Below are positions 9,811-17,729 of a DNA stretch of 64,000 bases, piece by piece (position 1 is the stretch's first letter; each line of letters begins with the position of its first letter). The stretch is from positions 997,753 through 1,061,752 of the forward strand of contig NZ_FMWX01000001.1 of the NCBI RefSeq assembly GCF_900103265.1, given 5' to 3'. This DNA is from Sphingomonas sp. NFR15 (GTDB lineage: Bacteria; Pseudomonadota; Alphaproteobacteria; Sphingomonadales; Sphingomonadaceae). Position numbers and translations under genes: made by a program. The notes under the pieces are model-generated. The model did no database searches. It had not been told where the DNA came from and worked only from the letters and a program-made list of their open reading frames with translations.

Positions 9811-11387
9811 CAATGCACCGCCGCAGATTCGGAATGCTTCGGCAAGGGCCGAAGGAAGAAGATGAGCGGCAGCACGATCAGCGCGCCCATGCCCATCACG
9901 AAGAAGATGTCGTTATAGGTCATCACCAGCGCCTCGATCTGGATCTGCCCGCCGATCAGCCGGTACGCCGCCACCTGGCTGCCGACGGTTCGCGCCGTCG
10001 CCGCCATGTAATCCTGCACCGCCACCGAATTGGCGTGGAGCGATTCCTCCATCCGCCGCGAATGCAGCCACACCCGCTGATCCTGGATGATCGAGATGCC
10101 GGCAAGCGCGAGGCTGCCGCCAAGGTTGCGCGCGGCGTTGTACAGGCCCGAAGCGTCGCCGGCATCGGCCGGCGGAACCGATTGCACCGCCGCCTGGCTG
10201 AGGAACAGCATCGTCAGGATCTGGCCGACGCCGCGTAACAATTGCGAGGCGGTGAAGTCGCCGCCGGTCGATTGCGCGTTCAGGCTCGAATCGATCAGCG
10301 CCGAGGTGCCCATGATGATAAGCCCCATCCCTACCGCGATACGGATATCGATCCGCTTGAGCAGGATCGGCACAACCGCCATCAGCAACAGACTGGGGAT
10401 ACCCGACAGCAGCACGACCTTGCCCGATTGCAGCGAATTGTAATCGGCAATCGAAGCGAGGAATTGCGGGATCACATAGGATGTGCCGTACAGCACGATG
10501 CCGAGCACGATCCCCATCAGCGCCACCGACCCGAACTGACGATCGAGCAGCAGGCTGAGCTTGATGACCGGCCGCTTCGCGAACACCTGCCCGGCGAACA
10601 GACAGATGAAGCCGACCGCCGAAATCGCCGTCACCGTGCGGATCACGCTCGAATCGAACCACAATTCGCGCTGGCCCTCTTCGAGCACGACGGTCAGCCC
10701 GCCCAGCCCGAGCGCGAGTCCGGCGATGCCGAGCCAATCGGCATTGGCGAATTCGCCGAGCTTGGCCTTCTGGTGGGGCAGACCGACGAACAGCAGCACC
10801 GCGAGCACCACGCAGATCGGCAGGTTGATGAAGAAGGCGTAGTGCCAGCTCACGTTCTCGGTCAGCCAGCCGCCAAGCAGCGGGCCGATCACCGGCCCCA
10901 TGATCGCGACCACGCCGAACATGGCGATGCCGACCGGCTGCTGCGCGCGCGGCAGCCGCTGCGCGATGATGGTCTGCGCGGTCGGGATCAGCGCGCCGCC
11001 GGTGAACCCCTGCCCGACCCGACCGATAATCATCTGCGTCAGGTTGGTCGAGGTGCCGCAGATCAGCGAGAAGCCGGTGAACAGCACCGTCGCGATCAGC
11101 AGGAAGGTGCGCAAGCCGAGCATCCGCGTCAGCCATGCCGAAAGCGGGATGATGACGATCTCGGCGACCAGATAGGCGGTGGCGACCCACGTGCCCTCGG
11201 TACCGCTCGCGCCGATCTCGCCCTGGATCGTGGGCAGCGCCGAGTTGACGATCGAGATGTCGAGTGTCGCCATCAGCGCGCCGAGCGTGCCCGCCGCCAC
11301 CGCCAGCCAGGCGCTGGCATCGGCGCGGCGCCCCTCGGCATCGGCGGGCGGCCGCGCCTTGGGCACGGCGGCGGCGGAGCTAGCCAC
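9810..11387 (-). CDS. emrB: DHA2-family MFS drug efflux pump, EmrB/QacA type
   Basis: A 525-residue inner-membrane proton-driven drug exporter with about 14 membrane spans. The DHA2 signature ATLDISIVNSALPTIQ sits in the first span and PLLGGWLTENVSWHYAFFIN in span 5. Translation starts at GTG, overlapping the emrA stop by 8 bp, and ends in a 1-nt overlap with the NodT-family gene. Gene order regulator-emrA-emrB-outer-membrane factor indicates a complete tripartite MFS efflux system. Confidence 0.93.
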   Translation of the reverse strand: MASSAAAVPKARPPADAEGRRADASAWLAVAAGTLGALMATLDISIVNSALPTIQGEIGASGTEGTWVATAYLVAEIVIIPLSAWLTRMLGLRTFLLIATVLFTGFSLICGTSTNLTQMIIGRVGQGFTGGALIPTAQTIIAQRLPRAQQPVGIAMFGVVAIMGPVIGPLLGGWLTENVSWHYAFFINLPICVVLAVLLFVGLPHQKAKLGEFANADWLGIAGLALGLGGLTVVLEEGQRELWFDSSVIRTVTAISAVGFICLFAGQVFAKRPVIKLSLLLDRQFGSVALMGIVLGIVLYGTSYVIPQFLASIADYNSLQSGKVVLLSGIPSLLLMAVVPILLKRIDIRIAVGMGLIIMGTSALIDSSLNAQSTGGDFTASQLLRGVGQILTMLFLSQAAVQSVPPADAGDASGLYNAARNLGGSLALAGISIIQDQRVWLHSRRMEESLHANSVAVQDYMAATARTVGSQVAAYRLIGGQIQIEALVMTYNDIFFVMGMGALIVLPLIFFLRPLPKHSESAAVH

Positions 11388-12558
11388 GCGTACGGGCCTT
11401 TTCGCGCTGCTTTTCCTGATCGCGGATATGGTCGAGTTCGCCCTTCGCGCCGATCGTGTTGACCGTCACCGTCACCGACAGCCCGGGGACGAGCAGCTTG
11501 CGCGCCGCCGGGGTCGCGTCGATCGCGATGCGGACCGGAACGCGCTGGACGATCTTGGTGAAGTTGCCGGTCGCGTTCTGCGGCGGCAGCAGCGAGAATT
11601 CGCCGCCGGTGCCGGGCGACACGCTCTCGACTCGGCCGTGCAACTCGGTGCCGCCGAGCGCATCGACCTCGATCGTCGCCGGCTGTCCGGCGCGCATCAG
11701 CGCGAGCTGGGTCTCCTTGAAATTGGCGGTCACATAGATCTTGTCGAGCGGCACCAGCGACATCAGTCGCGTACCGGCCTGCGCGAACTGGCCGAGCGTC
11801 ACCGTCTTGTCTCCGATGCGGCCGTTGATCGACGCACGCAGGATCGTCGCGCCGACATCGACGTTCGCCGCGGCAAGCTGGGCGCGCGCGCCCTGCGCCT
11901 GCGCCTCGCCCTGCCGCACCTGCGCGCGGATGCTGGCGATGCGGCGTTCCTGCGCGACCAGCGCCGCCGCCTGCGCACGCGCGTCCTCGGCCGATTGCTT
12001 GGCGGCAAGCTGCAATTGCGCGAGTTGCTGGCGGGTCTCGGCACCACTCGCCGCGAGCGGCGTGTAGCGCGCGACCTCGGCCGCGTCGTGCGCGGCTTTC
12101 GTGCGCGCGGCGGCGAGCTGCGCGCGCACCTGGTCGATCGCAGCATATTGCTCGGCGATGCCGGCGCGCGCGTTCTCGGTCGTCGCGGCGGCCTGCGCGA
12201 TCTGCGCCTGCGCCTGCTCGGCGCGGGCGCGATAATCGCGCGGGTCGATGCGGACGAGCGGGTCGCCGGCCTTCACGTCCTGGTTGTCGATCACCAGCAC
12301 CTGCTCGACATAGCCGCTCACCTTCGGCGCGATCACCACCGCATCGGCGGCAATCGTCGCGTCATCGGTCGATTGCAGATATTTGCCGACGGTCTGGTGA
12401 TGGATGAACCAGACGATGCCGAGCACCACCAGCACGGCCACGACCGCCAGCAGCACCAGCTTGGTGACCGGGCTCAGCTTGGACTTCTTGGCAGTGGCCT
12501 CGGGCTGGTCCTGTGCCGACGCGTCGTCGCGCATGGTCTGATCGGGCGTGTCGCTCAT
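11380..12558 (-). CDS. emrA: HlyD/EmrA-family periplasmic adaptor
   Basis: A 392-residue membrane fusion protein. A cytoplasmic tail of about 30 residues is followed by a single span (LVLLAVVAVLVVLGIVWFI), a biotinyl-lipoyl-like half-motif (TIAADAVVIAPKVSGYV), a long alanine/glutamine-rich coiled coil at about residues 110-230, and the beta-barrel (VTLGQFAQAGTRLMSLVPLDKIYV). It links the EmrB pump to the NodT-type channel encoded downstream. The gene overlaps emrB by 8 bp and lies 122 bp downstream of the TetR regulator gene in the same direction. Confidence 0.93.
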   Translation of the reverse strand: MSDTPDQTMRDDASAQDQPEATAKKSKLSPVTKLVLLAVVAVLVVLGIVWFIHHQTVGKYLQSTDDATIAADAVVIAPKVSGYVEQVLVIDNQDVKAGDPLVRIDPRDYRARAEQAQAQIAQAAATTENARAGIAEQYAAIDQVRAQLAAARTKAAHDAAEVARYTPLAASGAETRQQLAQLQLAAKQSAEDARAQAAALVAQERRIASIRAQVRQGEAQAQGARAQLAAANVDVGATILRASINGRIGDKTVTLGQFAQAGTRLMSLVPLDKIYVTANFKETQLALMRAGQPATIEVDALGGTELHGRVESVSPGTGGEFSLLPPQNATGNFTKIVQRVPVRIAIDATPAARKLLVPGLSVTVTVNTIGAKGELDHIRDQEKQREKARTRG

Positions 12559-12646
12559 CGCGCCGTCACCGCCTTCGCCTTGCGTGATGGGGGCGCCCCA
12601 ACCGTCCGCCCGTCTGCATATCGCGTCATCATGAAACCCTGCATGT

Positions 12647-12660
12647 TTGACCAGTCAGTC
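12647..12660. promoter_or_regulatory. candidate TetR operator before emrA
   Basis: The sequence ttgaccagtcagtc lies between the regulator stop and the emrA start. TGAC-CA-GTCA (12648-12657) is an inverted repeat with 4-bp arms and a 2-bp spacer. A related but less symmetric TTGACC-containing sequence lies just upstream of the regulator gene. Binding is inferred. Confidence 0.35.
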
Positions 12661-12680
12661 GTTTGAAGTTGAAAAGAAGA

Positions 12681-13247
12681 TCATCCGATCATCCGCCACA
12701 GCGCGTCGAAGCCGGTCTGGCGATGCGCATCGGCATTGGCGGGATCCTGATTGATGAAGTCGACCGTCGCGTCGGCTACCGCGTGCATCAGCGCCGCGAA
12801 CAGCCCGAACGGCGCCGCGTGCATCGGGCCATTCTCCCGCGCCCGCTCGACGAGCGCGGTGATCTCTCCATACGCGCAGCGGACGCGGTCGCGGCTCGCC
12901 GCGCCGACCTCGTCGGAGACGTTGAGCTGCATCATCGCACGGCGCTTCTCCGGATAGCTTTGCGCCCAGCGCAGCGAGCACGACCAGACATGAAAGAGTT
13001 GCTCGCGCGGGCTCTGCTCCATCGGCATATCCGCCAGCGCGAGCGAGGCGATCTCGCTCTTGAGCTCGATATAGAGCTGGTTGAGCAGATCGGCCTTGGT
13101 CTCGAAATAGGTGAACAGCGATCCGTTCGAGACACCCGCCGCCTTGGCGATCAGCGCGGTGGGCGCGCCAAGCCCCTGCGCGGCGATGATCCGTGTCGCC
13201 GCCGCCATGATCGCGTTGCGCTTGTCGTCGCTTCTCGGCCTCGCCAT
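12681..13247 (-). CDS. TetR/AcrR family regulator of the efflux operon
   Basis: A 188-residue TetR-type repressor. The N-terminal helix-turn-helix is clear (about residues 10-55, with AAGVSNGSLFTYFETKADLLNQLY); the C-terminal part would bind the inducing ligand. It is the first gene of the emr cluster and is transcribed in the same direction, so it probably represses both itself and emrA; palindromic TGACC-containing sequences lie upstream of each. The stop is TGA at the low-coordinate end. Family is certain, target inferred from position. Confidence 0.9.
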   Translation of the reverse strand: MARPRSDDKRNAIMAAATRIIAAQGLGAPTALIAKAAGVSNGSLFTYFETKADLLNQLYIELKSEIASLALADMPMEQSPREQLFHVWSCSLRWAQSYPEKRRAMMQLNVSDEVGAASRDRVRCAYGEITALVERARENGPMHAAPFGLFAALMHAVADATVDFINQDPANADAHRQTGFDALWRMIG

Positions 13248-13270
13248 GGCGCGCCGTCTATTAAAGAGTG

Positions 13271-13284
13271 TTCAGTCGGTCAAG
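13271..13284. promoter_or_regulatory. candidate TetR operator before the regulator gene
   Basis: ttcagtcggtcaag (reverse complement cttgaccgactgaa) lies 24 bp upstream of the TetR start codon. It shares TTGACC followed by a GACTGA-like half with the site before emrA, suggesting autoregulation; symmetry is imperfect. Confidence 0.3.
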
Positions 13285-13329
13285 CCAGAAATGTTGCACT
13301 GCGACAAGCGCGACTCGACGCCCCGATCG

Positions 13330-13539
13330 TCAGGGGTTCGACGTGCCCGGCGCCTTCTTGACCAGCCCGCCGGCCCATTCGATCTCGCCCGCATCGGGCG
13401 CGATCACCGTGGTGCCCTCGTCGGTCCCGCCGGCATCGCCGGTCGCGTCCGCCGTCGTGTCGTCGCCTTCGGTGCCCTGAACCCCGCCGACATCGCGGTC
13501 GATCTCATCCTCGCGCCCGGTGGCCGTATCGTCGGTCAT
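13330..13539 (-). CDS. small acidic hypothetical protein
   Basis: A 69-residue protein of unknown function, rich in Asp, Glu, Thr and Gly in its first two thirds (MTDDTATGREDEIDRDVGG) and ending in a basic, proline-containing tail (GGLVKKAPGTSNP). A strong gaggag Shine-Dalgarno lies a few bases before the ATG. It lies between the TetR gene and fghA, on the same strand as both. It has no membrane segment or recognisable domain and looks intrinsically disordered. The strong ribosome binding site and coherent composition favour a real gene; I do not recognise the family. Confidence 0.6.
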   Translation of the reverse strand: MTDDTATGREDEIDRDVGGVQGTEGDDTTADATGDAGGTDEGTTVIAPDAGEIEWAGGLVKKAPGTSNP

Positions 13540-13585
13540 GTCGTTCTCCTCAGAGCCACCCAACGCGTGAGGACCACGAACGGGT

Positions 13586-14419
13586 TCAGCCGAGGCGCTC
13601 CGCATGCCAGCGCAGATGATCGGCCATGAAGGTCGAGACACAATAATAGCTATGGTCGTAGCCGGGCTGGAGCCGGAGCGTGAGCGGGATACCGGCATCG
13701 TCACATGCCGCCGCAAGCAACTCCGGGCGCAATTGTTCGGCCAGAAAGGGATCGGCGTCGCCCTGATCGACCAGCAGCGCGTCCAGCCGCGCGCCGTCCT
13801 CGATCAGCGCGACCGCGTCGTGCGCGCGCCACACCGCCGAATCGTCGCCGAGATAGCCGGTGAGCGCTTTCCGCCCCCACGGCACCTGGCTCGGCGCCAC
13901 GATCGGCGCGAAAGCGGAGACGCTGCGGAAGCGGTCGGGGTTGCGCAGGCCGATCGTCAGCGCGCCATGCCCGCCCATCGAATGGCCGGTGATCCCCTGC
14001 CGCGCCATGTCGGCGGGGAACTCGGCCGCGATCAGCGCGGGGAGTTCCTGCTCGACGTACGAGCGCATGTGGAAATGCGCGGACCACGGCGCTTGTGTCG
14101 CATTGACGTAAAAGCCCGCACCCTGCCCGAAATCATATTCGGGCGCGTCCGCCACGCCCTCGCCGCGCGGCGACGTATCGGGCGCGACGAAGATCAGCCC
14201 GAGCTCCGCGCAGGCGGCGCGATACTCGCCCTTCTCCGTGACATTGGCGTGCGTGCAGGTCAGTCCTGACAGGAACCACACGACCGGCAGGCGCGCCCCC
14301 GGCGCGTGATCGGGCACGAACACCGAAAAGGTCATCGTCGTCCCGGTCGTAGCCGACGCGTGCCGGTACACGCCCTGCACGCCGCCATGCGCGCGCGCGG
14401 TGCTGACCGTCTCGATCAT
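13586..14419 (-). CDS. fghA: S-formylglutathione hydrolase
   Basis: A 277-residue esterase-D family enzyme that hydrolyses S-formylglutathione to formate and glutathione, the last step of glutathione-dependent formaldehyde oxidation. The nucleophile is Ser147 in GHSMGGHGAL, with the acid in the VDQGDADPFL segment and the catalytic His in QPGYDHSYY. Length matches the family (about 278). The ATG overlaps the stop of the VOC gene (ATGA), making frmA-VOC-fghA a coupled operon. The frame remains open upstream to 14620, but that stretch is a shadow of the VOC gene. Confidence 0.95.
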   Translation of the reverse strand: MIETVSTARAHGGVQGVYRHASATTGTTMTFSVFVPDHAPGARLPVVWFLSGLTCTHANVTEKGEYRAACAELGLIFVAPDTSPRGEGVADAPEYDFGQGAGFYVNATQAPWSAHFHMRSYVEQELPALIAAEFPADMARQGITGHSMGGHGALTIGLRNPDRFRSVSAFAPIVAPSQVPWGRKALTGYLGDDSAVWRAHDAVALIEDGARLDALLVDQGDADPFLAEQLRPELLAAACDDAGIPLTLRLQPGYDHSYYCVSTFMADHLRWHAERLG

Positions 14420-14796
14420 GCGACGATCCGGTACGCGGCGCAAAGCTTGTTGCCGGCGGGGTCGCGCAGATACGCGCTGTACGCGCGGCCCAGCCGCGTG
14501 TCGCGATGGCCGGGCGGATCCTCGCAGGCGCTGCCGCCATGCGCCAGCCCGGCGGCGTGCCACGCATCGACCGCCTCGGCAGACACGGCGCGAAAGCCGA
14601 TCGTGCCGCCGTTGGCGCAAGATGCCGCTTCGCCGTTGATCGGCTTGATCACGATGAAGATGCCCCCGTCGTGCGCGTAGAGGAAGCGATCCTCGGCGCG
14701 GCGCGCCGGCGCGATGCCGAGCGCACCGAGCGTGGCGTCGTAGAAGCGCTGCGACGCATCGAGATCGTCGGCACCGAGCATGATGTGGGTGAACAT
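14416..14796 (-). CDS. VOC (glyoxalase-like) family protein in the formaldehyde operon
   Basis: A 126-residue single-domain vicinal oxygen chelate protein. It starts with MFTHIMLGADDLDASQRFYD, typical of the fold, and later has YLRDPAGNKLCAAYRI, the usual metal/acid-containing end strand. It begins 4 bp after the class III ADH stop and overlaps fghA by 4 bp, so it is coexpressed with formaldehyde oxidation genes. The specific reaction is not known; a role with glutathione thiol adducts is a guess based on context. Confidence 0.88.
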   Translation of the reverse strand: MFTHIMLGADDLDASQRFYDATLGALGIAPARRAEDRFLYAHDGGIFIVIKPINGEAASCANGGTIGFRAVSAEAVDAWHAAGLAHGGSACEDPPGHRDTRLGRAYSAYLRDPAGNKLCAAYRIVA

Positions 14797-14800
14797 CGCC

Positions 14801-15913
14801 TCAATACACCACGACCGAACGGATGCTCTCGCCCGCGTGCATCAGGTCGAAGCCCTTGTTGATCTCGTCGAGCGAGAGGACGTGGGTGATCATCGGGTCG
14901 ATCTCGATCTTGCCGTTCATATACCAGTCGACGATCTTGGGCACGTCGGTGCGACCCTTCGCCCCGCCGAACGCGGTGCCGCGCCAATTGCGCCCGGTGA
15001 CGAGCTGGAACGGACGGGTCGAAATCTCCTTGCCCGCCTCGGCCACGCCGATGATGATCGAGGTGCCCCAGCCGCGATGGCACGCCTCGAGCGCGGTGCG
15101 CATCACTTCGGTGTTGCCGGTGCAATCGAACGTATAGTCCGCGCCGCCGTCGGTGAGCGCGAGGATTTCAGCGATCGTCTCCTCGCGCGATTTGCCGCGC
15201 GCGTCGATGAAGTCGGTCATGCCGAAGCGGCGGCCCCATTCCTCCCGATCCGGGTTGATATCGACGCCGATGATCTTGTTCGCGCCGGCCAGCTTCGCGC
15301 CCTGGAGCACGTTGAGGCCGATTCCGCCCAGCCCGAACACGACGATGTTGTCGCCGACCTGCACTTTGGCGGTGTTGACCACCGCGCCGACGCCGGTCGT
15401 CACGCCGCAGCCGATATAGCAACTCGTCTTGAACGGCGCGTCCTCGCGGATCTTGGCGACCGCGATCTCGGGCAGGACGGTGAAGTTCGAGAAGGTCGAA
15501 CAGCCCATGTAGTGGAAGATCGGCTGCCCCTTGTAGCTGAACCGAGTCGTGCCATCGGGCATCAACCCCTTGCCTTGGGTCGCGCGGATCGCGGTGCACA
15601 GGTTGGTCTTGCCGCTGAGGCACGATTTACACTGGCGGCATTCGGGCGTGTAGAGCGGGATGACGTGATCGCCCGGCGCCACGCTGGTGACGCCCGCGCC
15701 CACTTCGCGGACGATGCCCGCGCCCTCGTGGCCCAGCACGCTCGGGAACAGCCCCTCGCTGTCGAGCCCGTCGAGCGTATAGGCGTCGGTATGGCAGATG
15801 CCGGTCGCCATGATCTCGACCAGCACCTCGCCCGGCTTCGGGCCTTCGAGATCGAGTTCCACGATCTCCAGCGGCTTTTTGGCTTCGAACGATACGGCAG
15901 CGCGGGTTTTCAT
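14801..15913 (-). CDS. frmA: S-(hydroxymethyl)glutathione dehydrogenase / class III alcohol dehydrogenase
   Basis: A 370-residue zinc enzyme that oxidises S-(hydroxymethyl)glutathione to S-formylglutathione with NAD+. Catalytic ligands are Cys40 (GICHTD), His62-Glu63 (GHEGAG) and the Cys in [16 protein letters not shown]; structural zinc ligands are Cys92, Cys95, Cys98 and Cys106. The long structural loop and [18 protein letters not shown] nucleotide motif are class III features. It is the first gene of the frmA-VOC-fghA operon; no FrmR/CsoR-like regulator is adjacent. Confidence 0.96.
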   Translation of the reverse strand: MKTRAAVSFEAKKPLEIVELDLEGPKPGEVLVEIMATGICHTDAYTLDGLDSEGLFPSVLGHEGAGIVREVGAGVTSVAPGDHVIPLYTPECRQCKSCLSGKTNLCTAIRATQGKGLMPDGTTRFSYKGQPIFHYMGCSTFSNFTVLPEIAVAKIREDAPFKTSCYIGCGVTTGVGAVVNTAKVQVGDNIVVFGLGGIGLNVLQGAKLAGANKIIGVDINPDREEWGRRFGMTDFIDARGKSREETIAEILALTDGGADYTFDCTGNTEVMRTALEACHRGWGTSIIIGVAEAGKEISTRPFQLVTGRNWRGTAFGGAKGRTDVPKIVDWYMNGKIEIDPMITHVLSLDEINKGFDLMHAGESIRSVVVY

Positions 15914-15961
15914 ACGGCTTCTCCTGATCGCGCGCCTCTTATCGCTCCCGGTCCGGATGCG

Positions 15962-16629
15962 CTACCGCACGTTGAGGCCGAGCTCGCCCAGCAACTGCCC
16001 GGCCTGGTCGCGCGAGATCGTCGCGCCCCGGAACAGCGCGGCATCGACCAGCCGCAACCCGCCGAGATCGGCACCGCGCAGGTCCGCGCCCGTGAAGCGC
16101 GAGCCCGCCATGTTGCCGTCGCGCAGGCTGCACGCTTCAAACACCGCGTGGCGGAAATCGCATTTGCGCAGATCGGCACGGCTGAGATCGAGCCGGGTTA
16201 GCGTCTGCTTGAGGAACGAAAGCCCGCCAATCTCGCGTCGATCAGCAACGTCTCTTCGAACCGCAGCTCGAGTGCGCGCGCATCGGTGAAGTCCGCGCCC
16301 GTCAGCTTGCAGCCGGTGAACGACGCCGCCGGCAAGGTCGCGCCGCGCAACAGCGCATTGTTGAAATCGCTCGCCACGAACACCGCATCGCCGAGTTCCG
16401 CGCCGGTGAAAGTCGCGAACGCGCCGCGACACGATCGCCAGTGCGTCCGCTCAAGCCGCGCGCCGGAGAAGTCGGCGCGCCGCAGGCCGCAGCGTTCGAA
16501 ACGCCATCCCGACAGATCGAGCCGGCCAAGCTCGGCCTCGGCGAGATCGCAGTCGATCAGGCTCACGGGCGCCGAACCAGCCAGCGCGGCGATATCCGCG
16601 CGCGCGAGCGACTCGCCGGTGATCGTCAC
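15962..16629 (-). pseudogene. pentapeptide-repeat protein gene split by a one-base frameshift
   Basis: Two overlapping frames encode consecutive parts of one pentapeptide-repeat protein. The 5' part starts at GTG 16629 and carries A(D/N)Lxx-type repeats (LIDCDLAEAELGRLDLSGW and so on) until an out-of-frame tail ends at 16198. The repeats continue in the -1 frame from about 16225 (FLKQTLTRLDLSRADLRKCDF) to 15962. Adding one base in the short G run (CCC on the + strand at 16223-16225) restores a continuous protein of about 222 residues reading LAGLSFLKQ at the joint. That length is close to Qnr/McbG-like pentapeptide proteins. It lies 4 bp downstream of a GntR regulator. It could be a true mutation or a sequencing error. 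Confidence 0.8.
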
Positions 16630-16633
16630 TCGC

Positions 16634-16990
16634 TCAGGCGTGGCTGCGTTCCAGCAGGTCGGCGGGATCGAGACCGAGCAGACCGATATGCTCCCGGATG
16701 CGCGGCCAGCTTTCGTTTAGAAACTGGGTCCGCTCGGCGTCGCGCAGCTTCTCCGCTGCACCCGGCAGCACGAACATGCCGACTCCGCGCCGCACCTCGA
16801 CATAGCCGTCGTCCTGGAAGGTCTGGTATGCCTTCGCCACGGTGAGCGGATTGGCGCCATGCTGCGCAGCAAGCGCGCGCACCGAGGGGAGCTGGTCACC
16901 CGCGCGATAATCGCCGCGCAGGATCGCCGCCGCGATCGTGCCGCGCAGCCGGATGTACACGGGGCTGTCGTCGTTGCTGAGCGCTGTCAT
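16634..16990 (-). CDS. GntR family regulator, short YtrA type
   Basis: A 118-residue regulator with an N-terminal winged helix (PVYIRLRGTIAAAILRGDY, then LPSVRALAAQHGANPLTVAKAYQ) and a short helical tail rather than a large effector domain, as in the YtrA subgroup, which often controls adjacent transporter or stress genes. Four base pairs separate it from the pentapeptide-repeat gene downstream, so the two are probably cotranscribed and the regulator may control that gene. No ligand can be inferred. Confidence 0.88.
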   Translation of the reverse strand: MTALSNDDSPVYIRLRGTIAAAILRGDYRAGDQLPSVRALAAQHGANPLTVAKAYQTFQDDGYVEVRRGVGMFVLPGAAEKLRDAERTQFLNESWPRIREHIGLLGLDPADLLERSHA

Positions 16991-17027
16991 GCCATCTTAA
17001 TACAGCAGCGGGGCGTGGCGTCCAGCC

Positions 17028-17606
17028 CTAGCCTGCCCAGGTCGAGACGACGTCGCCCAGTTCGGGCCGGGGGCGCTCGTCGAGGGTGCGCTCGGGCGTG
17101 CCGAGGAAGATGAAGCCGGCGATTCGCTCGGGCGCGGCGCCGAACGCATCGCGCACCGCATCCGAAAACGCCGGCCAGCCAGTCAGCCAGCCGCCGACGA
17201 AGCCCAGCGCATGCGCGGCGGTGAGCAGGTTCATGCACGCGGCGCCCGCCGAAAGCTCCTGCTCCCACAGCGGGATCTTGCTGGTCGGGTGGGGCGCGGA
17301 GAGCACCACCACCAGGGCCGGCGCCTGATGCGCGAACTGGACGAGCGACTCGAGTTCGACGCGCGTCGCCTGCGGCCGCTCGGCGCGGTACGCCTCGGTG
17401 ATGACCTCGGCGAGCCGGTCGCGCTTGTCGCCGGGCACGATCACGAAGCGCCACGGCGCGATCTTGCCGTGATCGGGCGTGCGCGCGGCGATGGTGAGGA
17501 TCGTTTCCATCTGTTCGGGCGAGGGGCCGGGCGCGATCATGTCGCGCGGCTTGCCCGAGCGGCGCGTGGCGAGCAGCGCGAGCGGCGAACTGGTGTCGTT
17601 GAACAT
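17028..17606 (-). CDS. nitroreductase family protein (YdjA-like)
   Basis: A 192-residue FMN-dependent nitroreductase-fold protein. RRSGKPRDMIAPGPSPEQ and AARTPDHGKIAPWRFV are the phosphate and flavin binding segments typical of the small YdjA group, and GFVGGWLTGW and IAGFIFLGTPE are the conserved later parts. The ATG chosen begins MFNDTSSPLALL, matching the usual N-terminus; the open frame extends 29 codons upstream but without typical sequence. It is divergent from the POT transporter gene. Reductase substrate unknown. Confidence 0.87.
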   Translation of the reverse strand: MFNDTSSPLALLATRRSGKPRDMIAPGPSPEQMETILTIAARTPDHGKIAPWRFVIVPGDKRDRLAEVITEAYRAERPQATRVELESLVQFAHQAPALVVVLSAPHPTSKIPLWEQELSAGAACMNLLTAAHALGFVGGWLTGWPAFSDAVRDAFGAAPERIAGFIFLGTPERTLDERPRPELGDVVSTWAG

Positions 17607-17729
17607 GGCCCGGCCCTGTAGCGCGGCAGCGGACATATTTACAGCCGGCGGAATGCCGCTAGTTTCATCTGCTACAAAACACCGCGCGACCAAGCGCGGC
17701 GCGTCGCGTTTTTAGGAGCACATTAGAAA

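Noticed and set aside
10242..11462. A 406-residue plus-strand frame opposite emrB
   Set aside because: Antisense of a membrane protein gene with biased charged composition; no start context.
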